From the NCBI RefSeq assembly GCF_020618415.1, contig NZ_CP085345.1:2418001-2482000 (forward strand): DNA of 64,000 bases. The letters run 5' to 3'. The first letter of the stretch is position 1. Every line of letters starts with the position of its first letter. A program made the translations under genes and the position numbers. The notes below the pieces were generated by a model that was not told where the DNA came from, searched no databases, and saw only the letters and a program-made list of their open reading frames with translations. Below, one piece after another: positions 1-7,955 of the stretch. The stretch comes from Cupriavidus sp. MP-37 (lineage in GTDB: Bacteria > Pseudomonadota > Gammaproteobacteria > Burkholderiales > Burkholderiaceae).

Positions 1-459
1 GCGCAGGCCCGCAGCGCCAACGCCGACGCGGGCGACCACGACTACGCGACCCTGCAGTACACCGGCGCGACGCTGAGCCACCGCGACTGGCTGCGCCTGC
101 AGGTCACGCGTGAACGCTTTGCCGCCGCATGGCGCCGCTTCTTCAGCCGCTACGACGTGCTGCTATGCCCGGCCGCCACCACCACGGCGTTCGCGCTCGA
201 CGAGGCAGGCGAGCCATGGCAGCGCACGCTCACCGTCAACGGCCGGCCGCAGCCGATGACCACGCAGTTGTTCTGGGCCGGCCATTCCGGGCTGTGCGGC
301 CTGCCCTCTGCGGTGGCGCCGATCGGCCCCGGTGCCGGCGGACTGCCGGTCGGCGTGCAGATCGTCGCCGGCCGCTACCAGGATCTCACCGCCTTGCGTT
401 TTGCCAGCCTGCTGGAGGAAGCAGGCTATGCCTACCGGCCGCCGAAGCTGACCGCCTAG
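1..459 (+). CDS. Amidase signature family enzyme, C-terminal part (5' end outside window)
   Basis: The frame is open from the first base to the TAG at 457-459, so only the last 152 residues are present. They resemble the C-terminal part of amidase-signature hydrolases (GatA, acetamidase, allophanate hydrolase type): a YDVLLCPAATTTAF stretch, then GLPSAVAPIGP and GLPVGVQIVAGRYQD, the usual end of this fold. The Ser-cisSer-Lys catalytic residues lie upstream of the window, so substrate cannot be judged. The MFS transporter gene follows 63 bp downstream on the same strand, so amidase and transporter may be one unit importing and hydrolysing an amide; that link is inference. A short CCGCC/GGCGG hairpin overlaps the stop codon (452-466). 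Confidence 0.8.
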   Translation, partial: AQARSANADAGDHDYATLQYTGATLSHRDWLRLQVTRERFAAAWRRFFSRYDVLLCPAATTTAFALDEAGEPWQRTLTVNGRPQPMTTQLFWAGHSGLCGLPSAVAPIGPGAGGLPVGVQIVAGRYQDLTALRFASLLEEAGYAYRPPKLTA

Positions 460-522
460 TCGGCGGCACCACCACTGACCACAACCGACCACAACACATC
501 ACACACCACTGGGGAGGGGATC

Positions 523-1827
523 ATGTTCGATTGGTTCCGTGATTTGTCGCGCATGGAGCGCAAGGGATTCTATGGCGCGTTCCTGGGGCATGCCGTCGAC
601 GTGTTCGACTTCATGATCTATTCCTTCCTCATCTCCACGCTGCTGGGGCAGTGGGGCATGAGCAAGTCGACGGCGGGGGCGATCGTCACCTGGACGCTGG
701 TGTCGTCGCTGGTCGGGGCGATCGGGGCCGGCATCCTGGCCGACCGCTACGGCCGCGTGCGCGTGCTGCGCTGGACCATCATCGTATTCGCGGGCGCGTG
801 CTTCCTGTGCGGGCTGGCGCAGTCGCCGGAGCAACTGATGGTTTTCCGCATGATCCAGGGCCTCGGGTTCGGCGGCGAGTCGTCGCTGTGCATGGTGCTG
901 GTGACCGAGATGATCCGCAACCCGGCCCACCGCGGCAAATACTCGGGCTTTACCGCGAGCAGCTATTCCTTCGGCTGGGGCGCGGCGGCGATCGTGTATG
1001 CGATCACGTTCAGCGTGCTGCCGGCGGAGACGGCATGGCGCGTCTGCTTCTTCCTCGGCATCCTGCCGGCGCTGGTGGTGATCTACCTGCGCCGCAACCT
1101 GGAGGAGCCCGAGATCTTCCTGAAGAGCCGCGCCGCCGGCCACCATGGCTCGGCGCTGGCCGGGCTGGGCCGGCTGTTCCGCGGGCCGCTGCTGGCCAAG
1201 ACGCTGCTGTGCAGCCTGCTGTCCGGCGGCATGCTGGGGGCGTATTACGCCATTGCCACGTGGCTGCCCACCTTCCTCAAGACCGAGCGCGGCCTGTCGG
1301 TGTTCGGCACCAGCTCCTACCTGGCGGTCACGATCATCGGCTCACTGGCCGGCTACGTGGCGGGCGCCTATGCCACCGATCGCTGGGGCCGGCGGCTCAC
1401 GTACATCGTATTTGCCGCGGGAGCCTTCATCGCCGCGCTGGTCTACATGGTGATCCCGGTGTCCAACACGTCCATGCTGTTCCTCGGCTTCCCGCTGGGC
1501 GTGCTGATGCAGGGCGTGTTTGCCGGCATCGGCGCGACCATCGCCGAGTCCTATCCCAACGATGTCCGCGCCACGGGTTATGGCGTCTCGTACAACGCAG
1601 GCCGCGTGATCGGCTCGCTGTTCCCGCTGTCGGTCGGGTGGCTCAGTTCCGGGCACACCTCGCTGCCGGTTGCGATCGCCATTGTCGCTGGGGTTGGCTA
1701 TGCGATGGTCGTGGTCGCCGCGGCGCTGCTGCCCGAAACCACCGGCATGGACCTGGAACAGGCCGGCGGCAGTGGCGGCAAGGAAGACCCCACGCCGCTG
1801 GCGCGGCCGGCGGGGACGGTGGCCTGA
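523..1827 (+). CDS. MFS transporter, organic-acid/sialate:H+ symporter-like
   Basis: This 434-residue protein has about twelve hydrophobic segments, the usual size for a major facilitator. The loop between segments 2 and 3 carries the family signature (GILADRYGRVRVLRW, residues about 71-85), with a second copy near GAYATDRWGRRLTY in the C-terminal half. The N-terminal FDFMIYSFLI segment is typical of metabolite:H+ symporters for aromatic or carboxylic acids. A strong GGGGAGGGG ribosome site sits just before the ATG at 523. It probably works with the upstream amidase. The stop lies only 27 bp from the displaced tauE tail at 1855, which marks the left edge of the AbiE-like island. The substrate is not predictable from sequence. 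Confidence 0.85.
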   Translation: MFDWFRDLSRMERKGFYGAFLGHAVDVFDFMIYSFLISTLLGQWGMSKSTAGAIVTWTLVSSLVGAIGAGILADRYGRVRVLRWTIIVFAGACFLCGLAQSPEQLMVFRMIQGLGFGGESSLCMVLVTEMIRNPAHRGKYSGFTASSYSFGWGAAAIVYAITFSVLPAETAWRVCFFLGILPALVVIYLRRNLEEPEIFLKSRAAGHHGSALAGLGRLFRGPLLAKTLLCSLLSGGMLGAYYAIATWLPTFLKTERGLSVFGTSSYLAVTIIGSLAGYVAGAYATDRWGRRLTYIVFAAGAFIAALVYMVIPVSNTSMLFLGFPLGVLMQGVFAGIGATIAESYPNDVRATGYGVSYNAGRVIGSLFPLSVGWLSSGHTSLPVAIAIVAGVGYAMVVVAAALLPETTGMDLEQAGGSGGKEDPTPLARPAGTVA

Positions 1828-1854
1828 AGCTGCTGGCAGGTGCTGTCGGTGCCG

Positions 1855-1971
1855 TCAGCGCACCCATGCCGAAATCGCCGGCAGCATCAAACAGACCCCG
1901 ATCCCGATCAGCACCCCGAACGCGACACGCCGCGTCGTGGTGGGCGAGAACGGCGGCGGAAAGCGGCGTCC
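1855..1971 (-). pseudogene. Displaced 3' end of tauE (last 38 codons plus stop), left island boundary
   Basis: On the minus strand this stretch reads as the C-terminus of a TauE/SafE protein ending in ISAWVR and a TGA stop (1855-1857). It matches 4070-4186, the end of the intact tauE, at 114 of 117 positions; I count mismatches at 1867, 1868 and 1893. The reading frame and stop are undamaged, so this looks like a real gene end cut off from its body rather than decayed sequence. There is no start codon or upstream part, so no product is expected. The pair is best read as a target duplication made when the island between them entered the 3' end of tauE. Confidence 0.8.
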
Positions 1972-2062
1972 GGACAGCATCGGACCCGCGGCCAGGTATG
2001 AGCTGCGCGTACAGCGCTGAATAACGTACGCAACCGGCAGGTGTTGTATGATGTTCGTGCAA

Positions 2063-2081
2063 TGTACGCGTTACGCGTACA
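2063..2081. promoter_or_regulatory. Inverted repeat at the start of the AbiEi-like gene (candidate autoregulatory operator)
   Basis: The arms TGTACGCG (2063-2070) and CGCGTACA (2074-2081) form a perfect 8-bp inverted repeat around TTA, ending at the base before the ATG at 2082. Related half-sites occur upstream: CGCGTACA at 2008-2015 and CGTACGC at 2025-2031. A TATGAT hexamer at 2047-2052 could be the -10 element, so a protein bound here would block transcription or initiation. Known AbiEi antitoxins repress their own promoters through inverted repeats, so autoregulation is likely. No clear Shine-Dalgarno sequence is visible. Confidence 0.55.
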
Positions 2082-3152
2082 ATGGCGAAAATTCGAACAT
2101 CACATGTGATGCATACAACGCCCGCAGACAAGCAAATCCTGCTTCATGCTGCCGCCAGCGCCTTCCGTTCTGCGACTGCCCTGGGCGCGGACGCCGTGCC
2201 GGCATCAACGCGTTCCGACTTGCAGCCGGACGGCTCAATGCGTTTCGATCTGGGTGACGGAGGTATCTGCACCTTGCCTGTGACGGTGCGCCGTGCGGTG
2301 GATCGTTTCTCCGCCGTGTTCCCGATCGTGGAAATGCAGCGTCGACTTGGACAGAAGGTGCTGCTCGTCACGTCATACGTGTCACCCGACATGGCCGAGC
2401 GCCTGCGCAGCCATGACATCGCCTTTATCGATACCGCGGGCAACGTTTCGCTGCGCTTGCCCAATGCATTGTTATACGTGGTGGGTCGGCGCGCGCCGGC
2501 TGGCGGCGTGCCGCAGCGACGCGCACGGACCGCAAGCCCCAAGCAGCTGGAAGTCCTGTTTGCACTGATCGCGAACCCTGGGTTGCTGAGCGCTCCGTAC
2601 CGGTCCATCGCCAACGCGGCCGGCGTTGCCCTGAGCACGGTCAATCTTGCACTGGACGACCTGCTCGAACGCGGCCTGGTAGGGGTAGGGGATGACGGCA
2701 AGCGCCGCTTCATTGACTGGGAGCGTGTCGTCGACGAATGGGCGACGCTTTATCCGCTGCGGCTCCGGCCGAAACTGGCGAGCAAGCGATTTAGCGCCAT
2801 GCGGCCTGATTGGTGGCGGGGCATCGACCATCACCGATACGACGCCGTCCTTGGAGGCGAGGCGGCCGCAGAGAAGCTTGCGCATAATCTGCGGGCCGAG
2901 CGCATCACGCTGTACGCCAGTTCGGCGACGCCTCGCGAACTTATCCTCGACGCGAGGCTGAAGGCAGACCCTGGCGGCGAAGTGGAGATCGTGCAGCGCT
3001 TCTGGCCAGGGGCGTTTACGGCGACTGCGGTCGCGATGCCTGGTGTTGCGCATCCGGTGCTCGTGTATGCCGATTTGCTCGATACCGGAGAATCGCGCAA
3101 TGTCGAGGCGGCGCGACAAATAAGAGAACAGTACCTTGCCCATCCTCCATGA
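2082..3152 (+). CDS. AbiEi-like antitoxin/regulator (COG4861-type, winged helix)
   Basis: This 356-residue protein resembles the AbiEi-type antitoxins paired with nucleotidyltransferase toxins. The N-terminal half (about 70-145) has the alternating pattern of that family, with VLLVTSYVSPDMAERL and FIDTAGNVSLRL. A winged helix-turn-helix follows at about 160-205 (SIANAAGVALSTVNLALDDL), then a C-terminal domain with a DWWRGIDHHRYDAVLGG stretch. By family analogy it would bind its own promoter and neutralise the toxin encoded next. A second in-frame ATG at 2109, inside the palindrome 2098-2111, may be the real start. The next gene overlaps its end by 17 bp, implying translational coupling. It lies within the island at tauE. 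Function in this organism is inferred. Confidence 0.75.
   Translation: MAKIRTSHVMHTTPADKQILLHAAASAFRSATALGADAVPASTRSDLQPDGSMRFDLGDGGICTLPVTVRRAVDRFSAVFPIVEMQRRLGQKVLLVTSYVSPDMAERLRSHDIAFIDTAGNVSLRLPNALLYVVGRRAPAGGVPQRRARTASPKQLEVLFALIANPGLLSAPYRSIANAAGVALSTVNLALDDLLERGLVGVGDDGKRRFIDWERVVDEWATLYPLRLRPKLASKRFSAMRPDWWRGIDHHRYDAVLGGEAAAEKLAHNLRAERITLYASSATPRELILDARLKADPGGEVEIVQRFWPGAFTATAVAMPGVAHPVLVYADLLDTGESRNVEAARQIREQYLAHPP
2098..2111. promoter_or_regulatory. Perfect 14-bp palindrome at the alternative start of the AbiEi-like gene
   Basis: CATCACATGTGATG at 2098-2111 is its own reverse complement. It covers the in-frame ATG at 2109, which may be the true start. If translation begins there, both palindromes (2063-2081 and this one) would lie in the 5' leader and form a two-site operator. 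It could also be an incidental coding palindrome if the ATG at 2082 is used. Confidence 0.35.
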
Positions 3153-4035
3153 AATTCCGGCGGCGCGGCCGATCGACGCCGAAAGCAGGGCCTTGCTGGG
3201 CGACCTGGACGCGGTCGCGCGACAGCTTGGCATCTCCTACTTCGTTGGTGGTGCGACGGCCAGGCAAGTGATCCTCGAGAATGTCTTCGGCAATCCGCCG
3301 GCGCGGCGCACGTACGATATCGACATCGGAATCTGCATTGCCGACTGGGCCGAGCACGAAGCGCTGCGTCGGCAACTGGTCGCTACCGGCCGATTTCAAA
3401 CGGTCGACAAGAACGCGCACAAACTGACCTATCACCTCGGTGGCGAACGTGTGATGGTGCTCGATATCATTCCGTTCGGGGCCATCGAAAGGCCAGCTGC
3501 GAGCATCGCGTGGCCGCCGGCCATGGATACCGTGATGAACGTCGCAGGCTTTCGCCAGGCCTTCGATGCGGCGATCCGCATCGTGGTCGACGACGGACTG
3601 ATTGTCGCGTTCGCCTCGCTGCCCGGGCTGGCGATGCTCAAGCTGCTGGCGTGGCACGACCGTCATCGCGACGACAGACGCGACGCCACGGACCTGTTGA
3701 CCTTGTTATGCAGCTATGAATCAGCCGGCAATCAGGACCGGCTATACCAGCAGGAAGCTGCCCTGCTGGAGCAATATGGCTTTGACCTCGACATCGCCGC
3801 AGCAGCGCTGCTCGCGCGCGATGCCGCTGCACTGGCGCGCGGCGACACCGCAGTGACGAGGCAACTGGTTGCCGTACTTGGCGACGACAAGGTCTTTAGT
3901 CGGCTGCTCGAGCACATGGCGTTTGGCGAGCGCCAGCCAGTGCTCGGCGACAGCATGGACCCGAAGCGGGTCTATCCGCGCATGCAAGCGTTCCGGGCGG
4001 AATTCTTGGCAATGCTGGGATCCAAGCTGTCCTGA
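3136..4035 (+). CDS. AbiEii-like nucleotidyltransferase toxin (COG4849-type)
   Basis: This 299-residue protein has the features of the DNA-polymerase-beta-type nucleotidyltransferases that act as AbiEii toxins. They are FVGGATARQ at 36-44, the metal-binding pair in TYDIDIGI (Asp61, Asp63), and a downstream LKLLAWHDRHRDD helix near 168-180 with RRDATDL after it, as in the later AbiEii motifs. The only plausible start is TTG at 3136, because a stop lies in frame at 3121. An AAGAGA ribosome site sits 8 bases upstream. The start overlaps the AbiEi-like gene by 17 bp. In characterised AbiE systems the toxin is bacteriostatic and mediates abortive infection against phage. All expected catalytic residues look intact, so it is probably active. 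Confidence 0.75.
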   Translation: MPILHEIPAARPIDAESRALLGDLDAVARQLGISYFVGGATARQVILENVFGNPPARRTYDIDIGICIADWAEHEALRRQLVATGRFQTVDKNAHKLTYHLGGERVMVLDIIPFGAIERPAASIAWPPAMDTVMNVAGFRQAFDAAIRIVVDDGLIVAFASLPGLAMLKLLAWHDRHRDDRRDATDLLTLLCSYESAGNQDRLYQQEAALLEQYGFDLDIAAAALLARDAAALARGDTAVTRQLVAVLGDDKVFSRLLEHMAFGERQPVLGDSMDPKRVYPRMQAFRAEFLAMLGSKLS

Positions 4036-4069
4036 GCGGCGCCGCCGCCTGAGGCAAGGACGGCTTTCC

Positions 4070-4186
4070 TCAGCGCACCCACACCGAAATCGCCGGCAGC
4101 ATCAAACTGACCCCGATCCCGATCAGCACCCCGAACGCGACACGCCGCGTCGTGGTGGGCGAGAACGGCGGCGGAAAGCGGCGTCC
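4070..4186. repeat. 117-bp direct repeat, right copy (tauE 3' end), right island boundary
   Basis: This segment is the last 38 codons and stop of the intact tauE. It is 97% identical to 1855-1971 in direct orientation, at an offset of 2,215 bp. It restores the tauE reading frame, so the incoming DNA must have carried its own copy of the gene end. That is the usual outcome of integration into the 3' end of a gene. No recombinase gene lies between the copies. Confidence 0.85.
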
Positions 4187-4840
4187 CAGCAGCGTGGCGA
4201 TCACTACCACCGGCACCCCGACCGCGGCCTGCAGCCAGATCGCGGCATCGAGTTGCCCTTGCCAGGCCGAGAACAGGGTGCGCACGGACGAGGTCACGGT
4301 GAACACCAGGATCAGTGCGCAGCGGATTTCCACCGGCTTCATCGGCTGCCGGTAGAACTGGAAGATCAGCGGCGGCCCGGAGACGCCGAACATGCCGCTC
4401 AGCAGGCCGCCGAAGACACCGCTCATGAAGAAGCTGCCGTCGCCGGAACGTTGCGGCAGCGGTTCGGGTTTGAAGGCGGCGCTCAGGCCGCCGTACAGGA
4501 TGACCGCGCCCAGCAGCAGCTGCAGCAGCGTGGCGGCGGTGCTGCTCAGGTATTCCAGCACCAGCACGCCGACCAGCACCGAAGGCAGGATGCCGATCGC
4601 CGCCGCGCCCACGGCGCGCCAGTCGATATGCTGGAACTTGCCGGGCAGCGCGCAGGCGCTGTTGGCCAGCGTCACCAGGCTGACCACGGCGGCCACGGTG
4701 GCGACGGGCGCCAGCCCCAAGCCGCTGGTGGCGCCCATCACGATCATGCCGAGGCCAAAGCCGGTCACCGTCTGGAAATAGGTGCCGGCACCGAGCAGGG
4801 CCTGCAGGCCCAGCAGCGGCAACAACAGTTCTGCCTTCAT
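4070..4840 (-). CDS. tauE: TauE/SafE (DUF81) sulfite exporter
   Basis: This 256-residue integral membrane protein of the TauE/SafE family has about eight hydrophobic segments. Two related halves begin with GTYFQTVTGFGLGM (about 18-31) and FGGLLSGMFGVSGPP, the paired motif of the family. In Cupriavidus, a DUF81 protein encoded beside pta and xsc exports the sulfite released from C2 sulfonates, and the gene order here matches. The ATG at 4840 overlaps the pta stop (ATGA), indicating translational coupling. Its last 38 codons are duplicated at 1855-1971 and belong to the island boundary, yet the frame is intact. A role in sulfite or sulfoacetate transport fits the context; specificity is inferred. 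Confidence 0.88.
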   Translation of the reverse strand: MKAELLLPLLGLQALLGAGTYFQTVTGFGLGMIVMGATSGLGLAPVATVAAVVSLVTLANSACALPGKFQHIDWRAVGAAAIGILPSVLVGVLVLEYLSSTAATLLQLLLGAVILYGGLSAAFKPEPLPQRSGDGSFFMSGVFGGLLSGMFGVSGPPLIFQFYRQPMKPVEIRCALILVFTVTSSVRTLFSAWQGQLDAAIWLQAAVGVPVVVIATLLGRRFPPPFSPTTTRRVAFGVLIGIGVSLMLPAISVWVR

Positions 4841-5871
4841 GCCGCCGCCTGCTCGCCCTTGGGTGCCTGCGCCGCGGTGGCTTGCGCCTGGATCACGGTG
4901 ACGGCGATGACATGGAACACGTCGTCGGCGCTGCAGCCGCGCGAGAGATCGTTGGCCGGCTTGTTCAGGCCCTGCAGCATCGGGCCGATGGCCTTGGCGC
5001 CGCCGACGCGCTCGGCCAGCTTGTAGCCGATATTGCCGGCCTCCAGGCTGGGGAACACCAGCACGTTGGCGTGGCCGTTCACCTGCGAATGCGCCACCTT
5101 GCGCGCGGCGATCTCGGCGACGATGGCGGCATCGAGCTGCACGTCGCCGTCGATGGCCAGTCCCGGGCGCTGCGCGCGCACGCGCTCGGTCGCGGCCACG
5201 ACCTTGTCGACGGCGGCATGGTGCGCGCTGCCGCTGGTCGAGAACGACAGCATCGCCACGCGCGGCTCGTCGTTCAGCAGGGCGCGCGCGCTGTCGGCGG
5301 CGGCCATGGCGATGTCGGCGAGGGCTTCGGCGTCGGGATCGACCACCAGTCCGCAGTCCGAGAAGATCAGCCCGCCCTTGAGCGTGTGGAACGGCTCGCA
5401 CAGCATCATCAGGAAGAAGCTCGACACCAGCCGGAAGCCGGGCGCCAGACCGATCAGCTGGATCGCGTTGCGCACCACGTCGGCGGTGGTGTGGGCGGCG
5501 CCCGCGACCGAACCGTCGGCATGGCCCAGGCGCACCATCAGGTTGGCGAAGCACAGAGGATCCAGCACGGCGCGCCTGGCTTCATCGAGCGTCATGCCCT
5601 TTTTCTGGCGCAGCGCGAAAAGCTGCTGCGCGAACGAGGGCGTCAGCGCCGAGGTGGCGGGATCGACCAGCGTCATGCCGTCCAGCGCAATGCCGTGGAT
5701 GGCCGCGGCGGCGTTGATCTGGCGCGGCTCGCCCACCAGCACGATACGCGCGATGCCCTCCTGCGTGGCGCGCTGCGCGGCCAGCAGGATGCGCGGGTCG
5801 TCGGCCTCGCACAGCACGATGCGGCGGGGCGCGGCGCGAGCGCGGTCGATGATGCGGAGGATGGGTTTCAT
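4837..5871 (-). CDS. pta: Phosphate acetyltransferase
   Basis: This short-form (344 residues) phosphotransacetylase converts acetyl phosphate and CoA to acetyl-CoA and phosphate in the cytoplasm. Conserved family stretches are visible: LVGEPRQI near the N-terminus, GHADGSVAGAAHTTADVVR near residue 120, SFSTSGSA, VFPSLEAGNIGYKL and GLNKPANDLSRGCSADD near the C-terminus. I start it at the ATG at 5871; an in-frame TTG at 5895 would add eight residues but has no better ribosome site. It lies between xsc, which makes its substrate acetyl phosphate, and tauE, whose start overlaps its stop. The 203-bp gap to xsc holds a large palindromic repeat (5929-6055), so pta may be expressed less than xsc. Confidence 0.9.
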   Translation of the reverse strand: MKPILRIIDRARAAPRRIVLCEADDPRILLAAQRATQEGIARIVLVGEPRQINAAAAIHGIALDGMTLVDPATSALTPSFAQQLFALRQKKGMTLDEARRAVLDPLCFANLMVRLGHADGSVAGAAHTTADVVRNAIQLIGLAPGFRLVSSFFLMMLCEPFHTLKGGLIFSDCGLVVDPDAEALADIAMAAADSARALLNDEPRVAMLSFSTSGSAHHAAVDKVVAATERVRAQRPGLAIDGDVQLDAAIVAEIAARKVAHSQVNGHANVLVFPSLEAGNIGYKLAERVGGAKAIGPMLQGLNKPANDLSRGCSADDVFHVIAVTVIQAQATAAQAPKGEQAAA

Positions 5872-5928
5872 GGTGGTTGGATGTGTAGAACGCAAAAAAG
5901 GGCCGGAGCCCTTGTCATGCTTGCGGTG

Positions 5929-6055
5929 TGCTCCCCTCTCCCGCGTGCGGGAGAGGGGCAGGGGGTGAGGGCAGGCGGTGGCACACCACCAGTCGGAACT
6001 TCGTGGGGATCCCGGCCCTCACCCCAACCCTCTCCCGCACGCGGGAGAGGGAGCA
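5929..6055. repeat. 127-bp BIME/REP-like palindromic element, copy 1
   Basis: The two outer arms begin TGCTCCCCTCTCCCGC and end GCGGGAGAGGGAGCA, so the whole element is an imperfect inverted repeat. Each arm also contains its own CTCTCCCGC/GCGGGAGAG hairpin, followed by GGGGTGAGGG on the left and preceded by CCCTCACCCC on the right. A second copy of the same 127-bp length lies at 24661-24787, with a different centre. This is the architecture of dispersed bacterial interspersed mosaic elements. Placed between xsc and pta, it could end or weaken transcription or protect the upstream mRNA. Confidence 0.8.
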
Positions 6056-6098
6056 CACCAATCGCAAGCGGGGCGCCTGTGCAAGCGCAAGCTCGGAC

Positions 6099-7955
6099 TC
6101 AGACGTAGTCCTTGTACTTGTCCAGGTAACGCACCGGCTTGGCCAGCGCATCGCGGCGGAACGGGTCGCCCAGTTCGCGGGTGCACATGATCTCGATGAT
6201 GGTGGTCTTGCCGTGGTTCATCTGCAGGTCGATGGCGCGCTTCAGTGCCGGGCCCACGTCTTCCAGGCGGTCCACCACGATGCCTTCCGCGCCCATCGCC
6301 TTGGCGATGCCGGCGAAGCTCTGGTTGTCGAGCTCGCCCGCGACGAAGCGGCGGTTGTAGAAGTCCACCTGGTTCTTCTTCTCCGCGCCCCACTGGCGGT
6401 TGTGGAACACCACCGCGGTCACCGGGATGTTGTGGCGCACGCAGGTCATGGTTTCCATCAGGCTCATGCCCCAGGCGCCGTCACCGGCGTACGACACCGC
6501 CGGGCGGTGCGGCGCCGCGACCTTGGCGCCGATGATGGTGGGGAAGGCGTAGCCGCAGTTGCCCCAGCTCATCGCCGCGAAGAAGCTGCGCGGCTTCTCG
6601 AAGCGCAGGTAGCTGTTGGCGACCGAGTTGATGTTGCCGATGTCGGTCGACACCATCACGTCCGCCGGCATGGCCTTTTCCAGCTCGCGCAGCACCTGGC
6701 GCGGATGCAGGTAGTGGCCGCCGGTGGGCGTGCGCTCGTTCTTCTGCTCTTCGATCATGTCGAGGCTGTACGGGTCGCGCTCGTGCGTCCACTCGTCCAG
6801 TTCCTTTTCCCACGCTGCCTTCTCGTTGGCGATCTCGGTGGCGCGGCCGTCGCGGGTGGCATCGCAGGCCAGCGTGCGGCCGGCCAGGCGCTGCGTCAGC
6901 GCGATCGCGGCAGCCTTGGCGTCGCCGCAGATGCCGACCGAGATCTTCTTCACCAGGCCCAGCATCTTGTGGTCGGCGTCGATCTGGATGATCTTGGCGT
7001 TCTTGGGCCAGTAGTCCATGCCGTGCTGCGGCAGCGTGCCGAACGGCCCCAGGCGCGAGCCCAGCGCCACCACCACGTCGGCGCGCGAGATCAGCTTCAT
7101 TGCCGCCTTCGAGCCCTGGTAGCCCAGCGGGCCGCACCACAGCGGGTGGCTGGCCGGGAACGAGTCGTTGTGCAGGTAGCTGTTGACCACCGGCGCGCCC
7201 AGGCGCTCGGCCAGCGCCTTGCATTCTTCGACGGCATCGGCCATCACCACGCCGCCGCCGGAGATGATCACCGGGAACTTGGCATTGGCCAGCAGCTCCG
7301 CCGCTTCATTCAGGCTTTGCTCGCCGCCGGGGCCGCGGTCGAGGTGCTGCGGCTTCGGAATCTCGGCGGTGATCTTGCCGTAGAAGTGGTCGCGCGGGAT
7401 GTTCAGCTGGGTCGGGCCCATTTCGGCCTTGGCGCGGTCGAAGCAGCGCGCGGTGAACTCGGCCATGCGCGCCGGGTTGGTGACGTGGCCCTGGTACTTG
7501 GTGAACTCCTGGAACATCGGCAGCTGGTTGGCCTCCTGGAAGCCGCCCAGGCCGATGCCCATGGTGCCGGCTTCGGGGGTGACGATCACCACCGGGCTGT
7601 GGGCCCAGTAGGCGGCGGCGATGGAGGTCACGCAGTTGGAGATGCCGGGGCCGTTCTGGCCGATCACCACGCCGTGGCGGCCCGACACGCGGGCGTAGCC
7701 GTCAGCCATGTGGCCGGCGCCTTGCTCGTGCACCACCGGGATCAGGCGGATGCCGGCGGGCGCAAAGATGTCCATCGCGTCCATGAAGGCCGAGCCCATG
7801 ATGCCGAACATGTCGGTCACGCCGTTGGCGGCCAGCGTTTCGACGAAGGCTTCGGACGGGGTCATGGTCTGCGGGCCAGCCGGCACCTGGCTGTCCTTCG
7901 CGGCGGCCGAGCCACCGGAAACGGCGGGATTCGAGGTGGTTTCGAGGTCGCGCAT
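6099..7955 (-). CDS. xsc: Sulfoacetaldehyde acetyltransferase
   Basis: Xsc is a thiamine-diphosphate enzyme that converts sulfoacetaldehyde and phosphate to acetyl phosphate and sulfite, the central step of taurine, isethionate and sulfoacetate degradation. The 618-residue length suits the family. The N-terminal PYR-like domain has VHEQGAGHMADGYAR with the catalytic Glu, and GQNGPGISN. The C-terminal domain has the ThDP/Mg motif starting GDGAWGMSLMETM and running to VVFHNRQWG. A strong AGGAG site precedes the ATG at 7955. The N-terminal 30 residues are extra relative to the catalytic core, which begins near MTPSEAFVETLAANG. Acetyl phosphate passes to pta downstream and sulfite to tauE. Confidence 0.95.
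   Translation of the reverse strand: MRDLETTSNPAVSGGSAAAKDSQVPAGPQTMTPSEAFVETLAANGVTDMFGIMGSAFMDAMDIFAPAGIRLIPVVHEQGAGHMADGYARVSGRHGVVIGQNGPGISNCVTSIAAAYWAHSPVVIVTPEAGTMGIGLGGFQEANQLPMFQEFTKYQGHVTNPARMAEFTARCFDRAKAEMGPTQLNIPRDHFYGKITAEIPKPQHLDRGPGGEQSLNEAAELLANAKFPVIISGGGVVMADAVEECKALAERLGAPVVNSYLHNDSFPASHPLWCGPLGYQGSKAAMKLISRADVVVALGSRLGPFGTLPQHGMDYWPKNAKIIQIDADHKMLGLVKKISVGICGDAKAAAIALTQRLAGRTLACDATRDGRATEIANEKAAWEKELDEWTHERDPYSLDMIEEQKNERTPTGGHYLHPRQVLRELEKAMPADVMVSTDIGNINSVANSYLRFEKPRSFFAAMSWGNCGYAFPTIIGAKVAAPHRPAVSYAGDGAWGMSLMETMTCVRHNIPVTAVVFHNRQWGAEKKNQVDFYNRRFVAGELDNQSFAGIAKAMGAEGIVVDRLEDVGPALKRAIDLQMNHGKTTIIEIMCTRELGDPFRRDALAKPVRYLDKYKDYV

Noticed and set aside
1643..2131. Minus-strand open frame spanning the displaced tauE tail
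   Set aside because: It reads the tail in a different frame from tauE; the tauE frame itself is open but has no start, so this is a remnant, not a gene.
1972..4069. A possible integrase or transposase within the AbiE-like island
   Set aside because: All coding capacity is taken by the two AbiE-like genes; the remaining gaps are about 110 bp and 34 bp.
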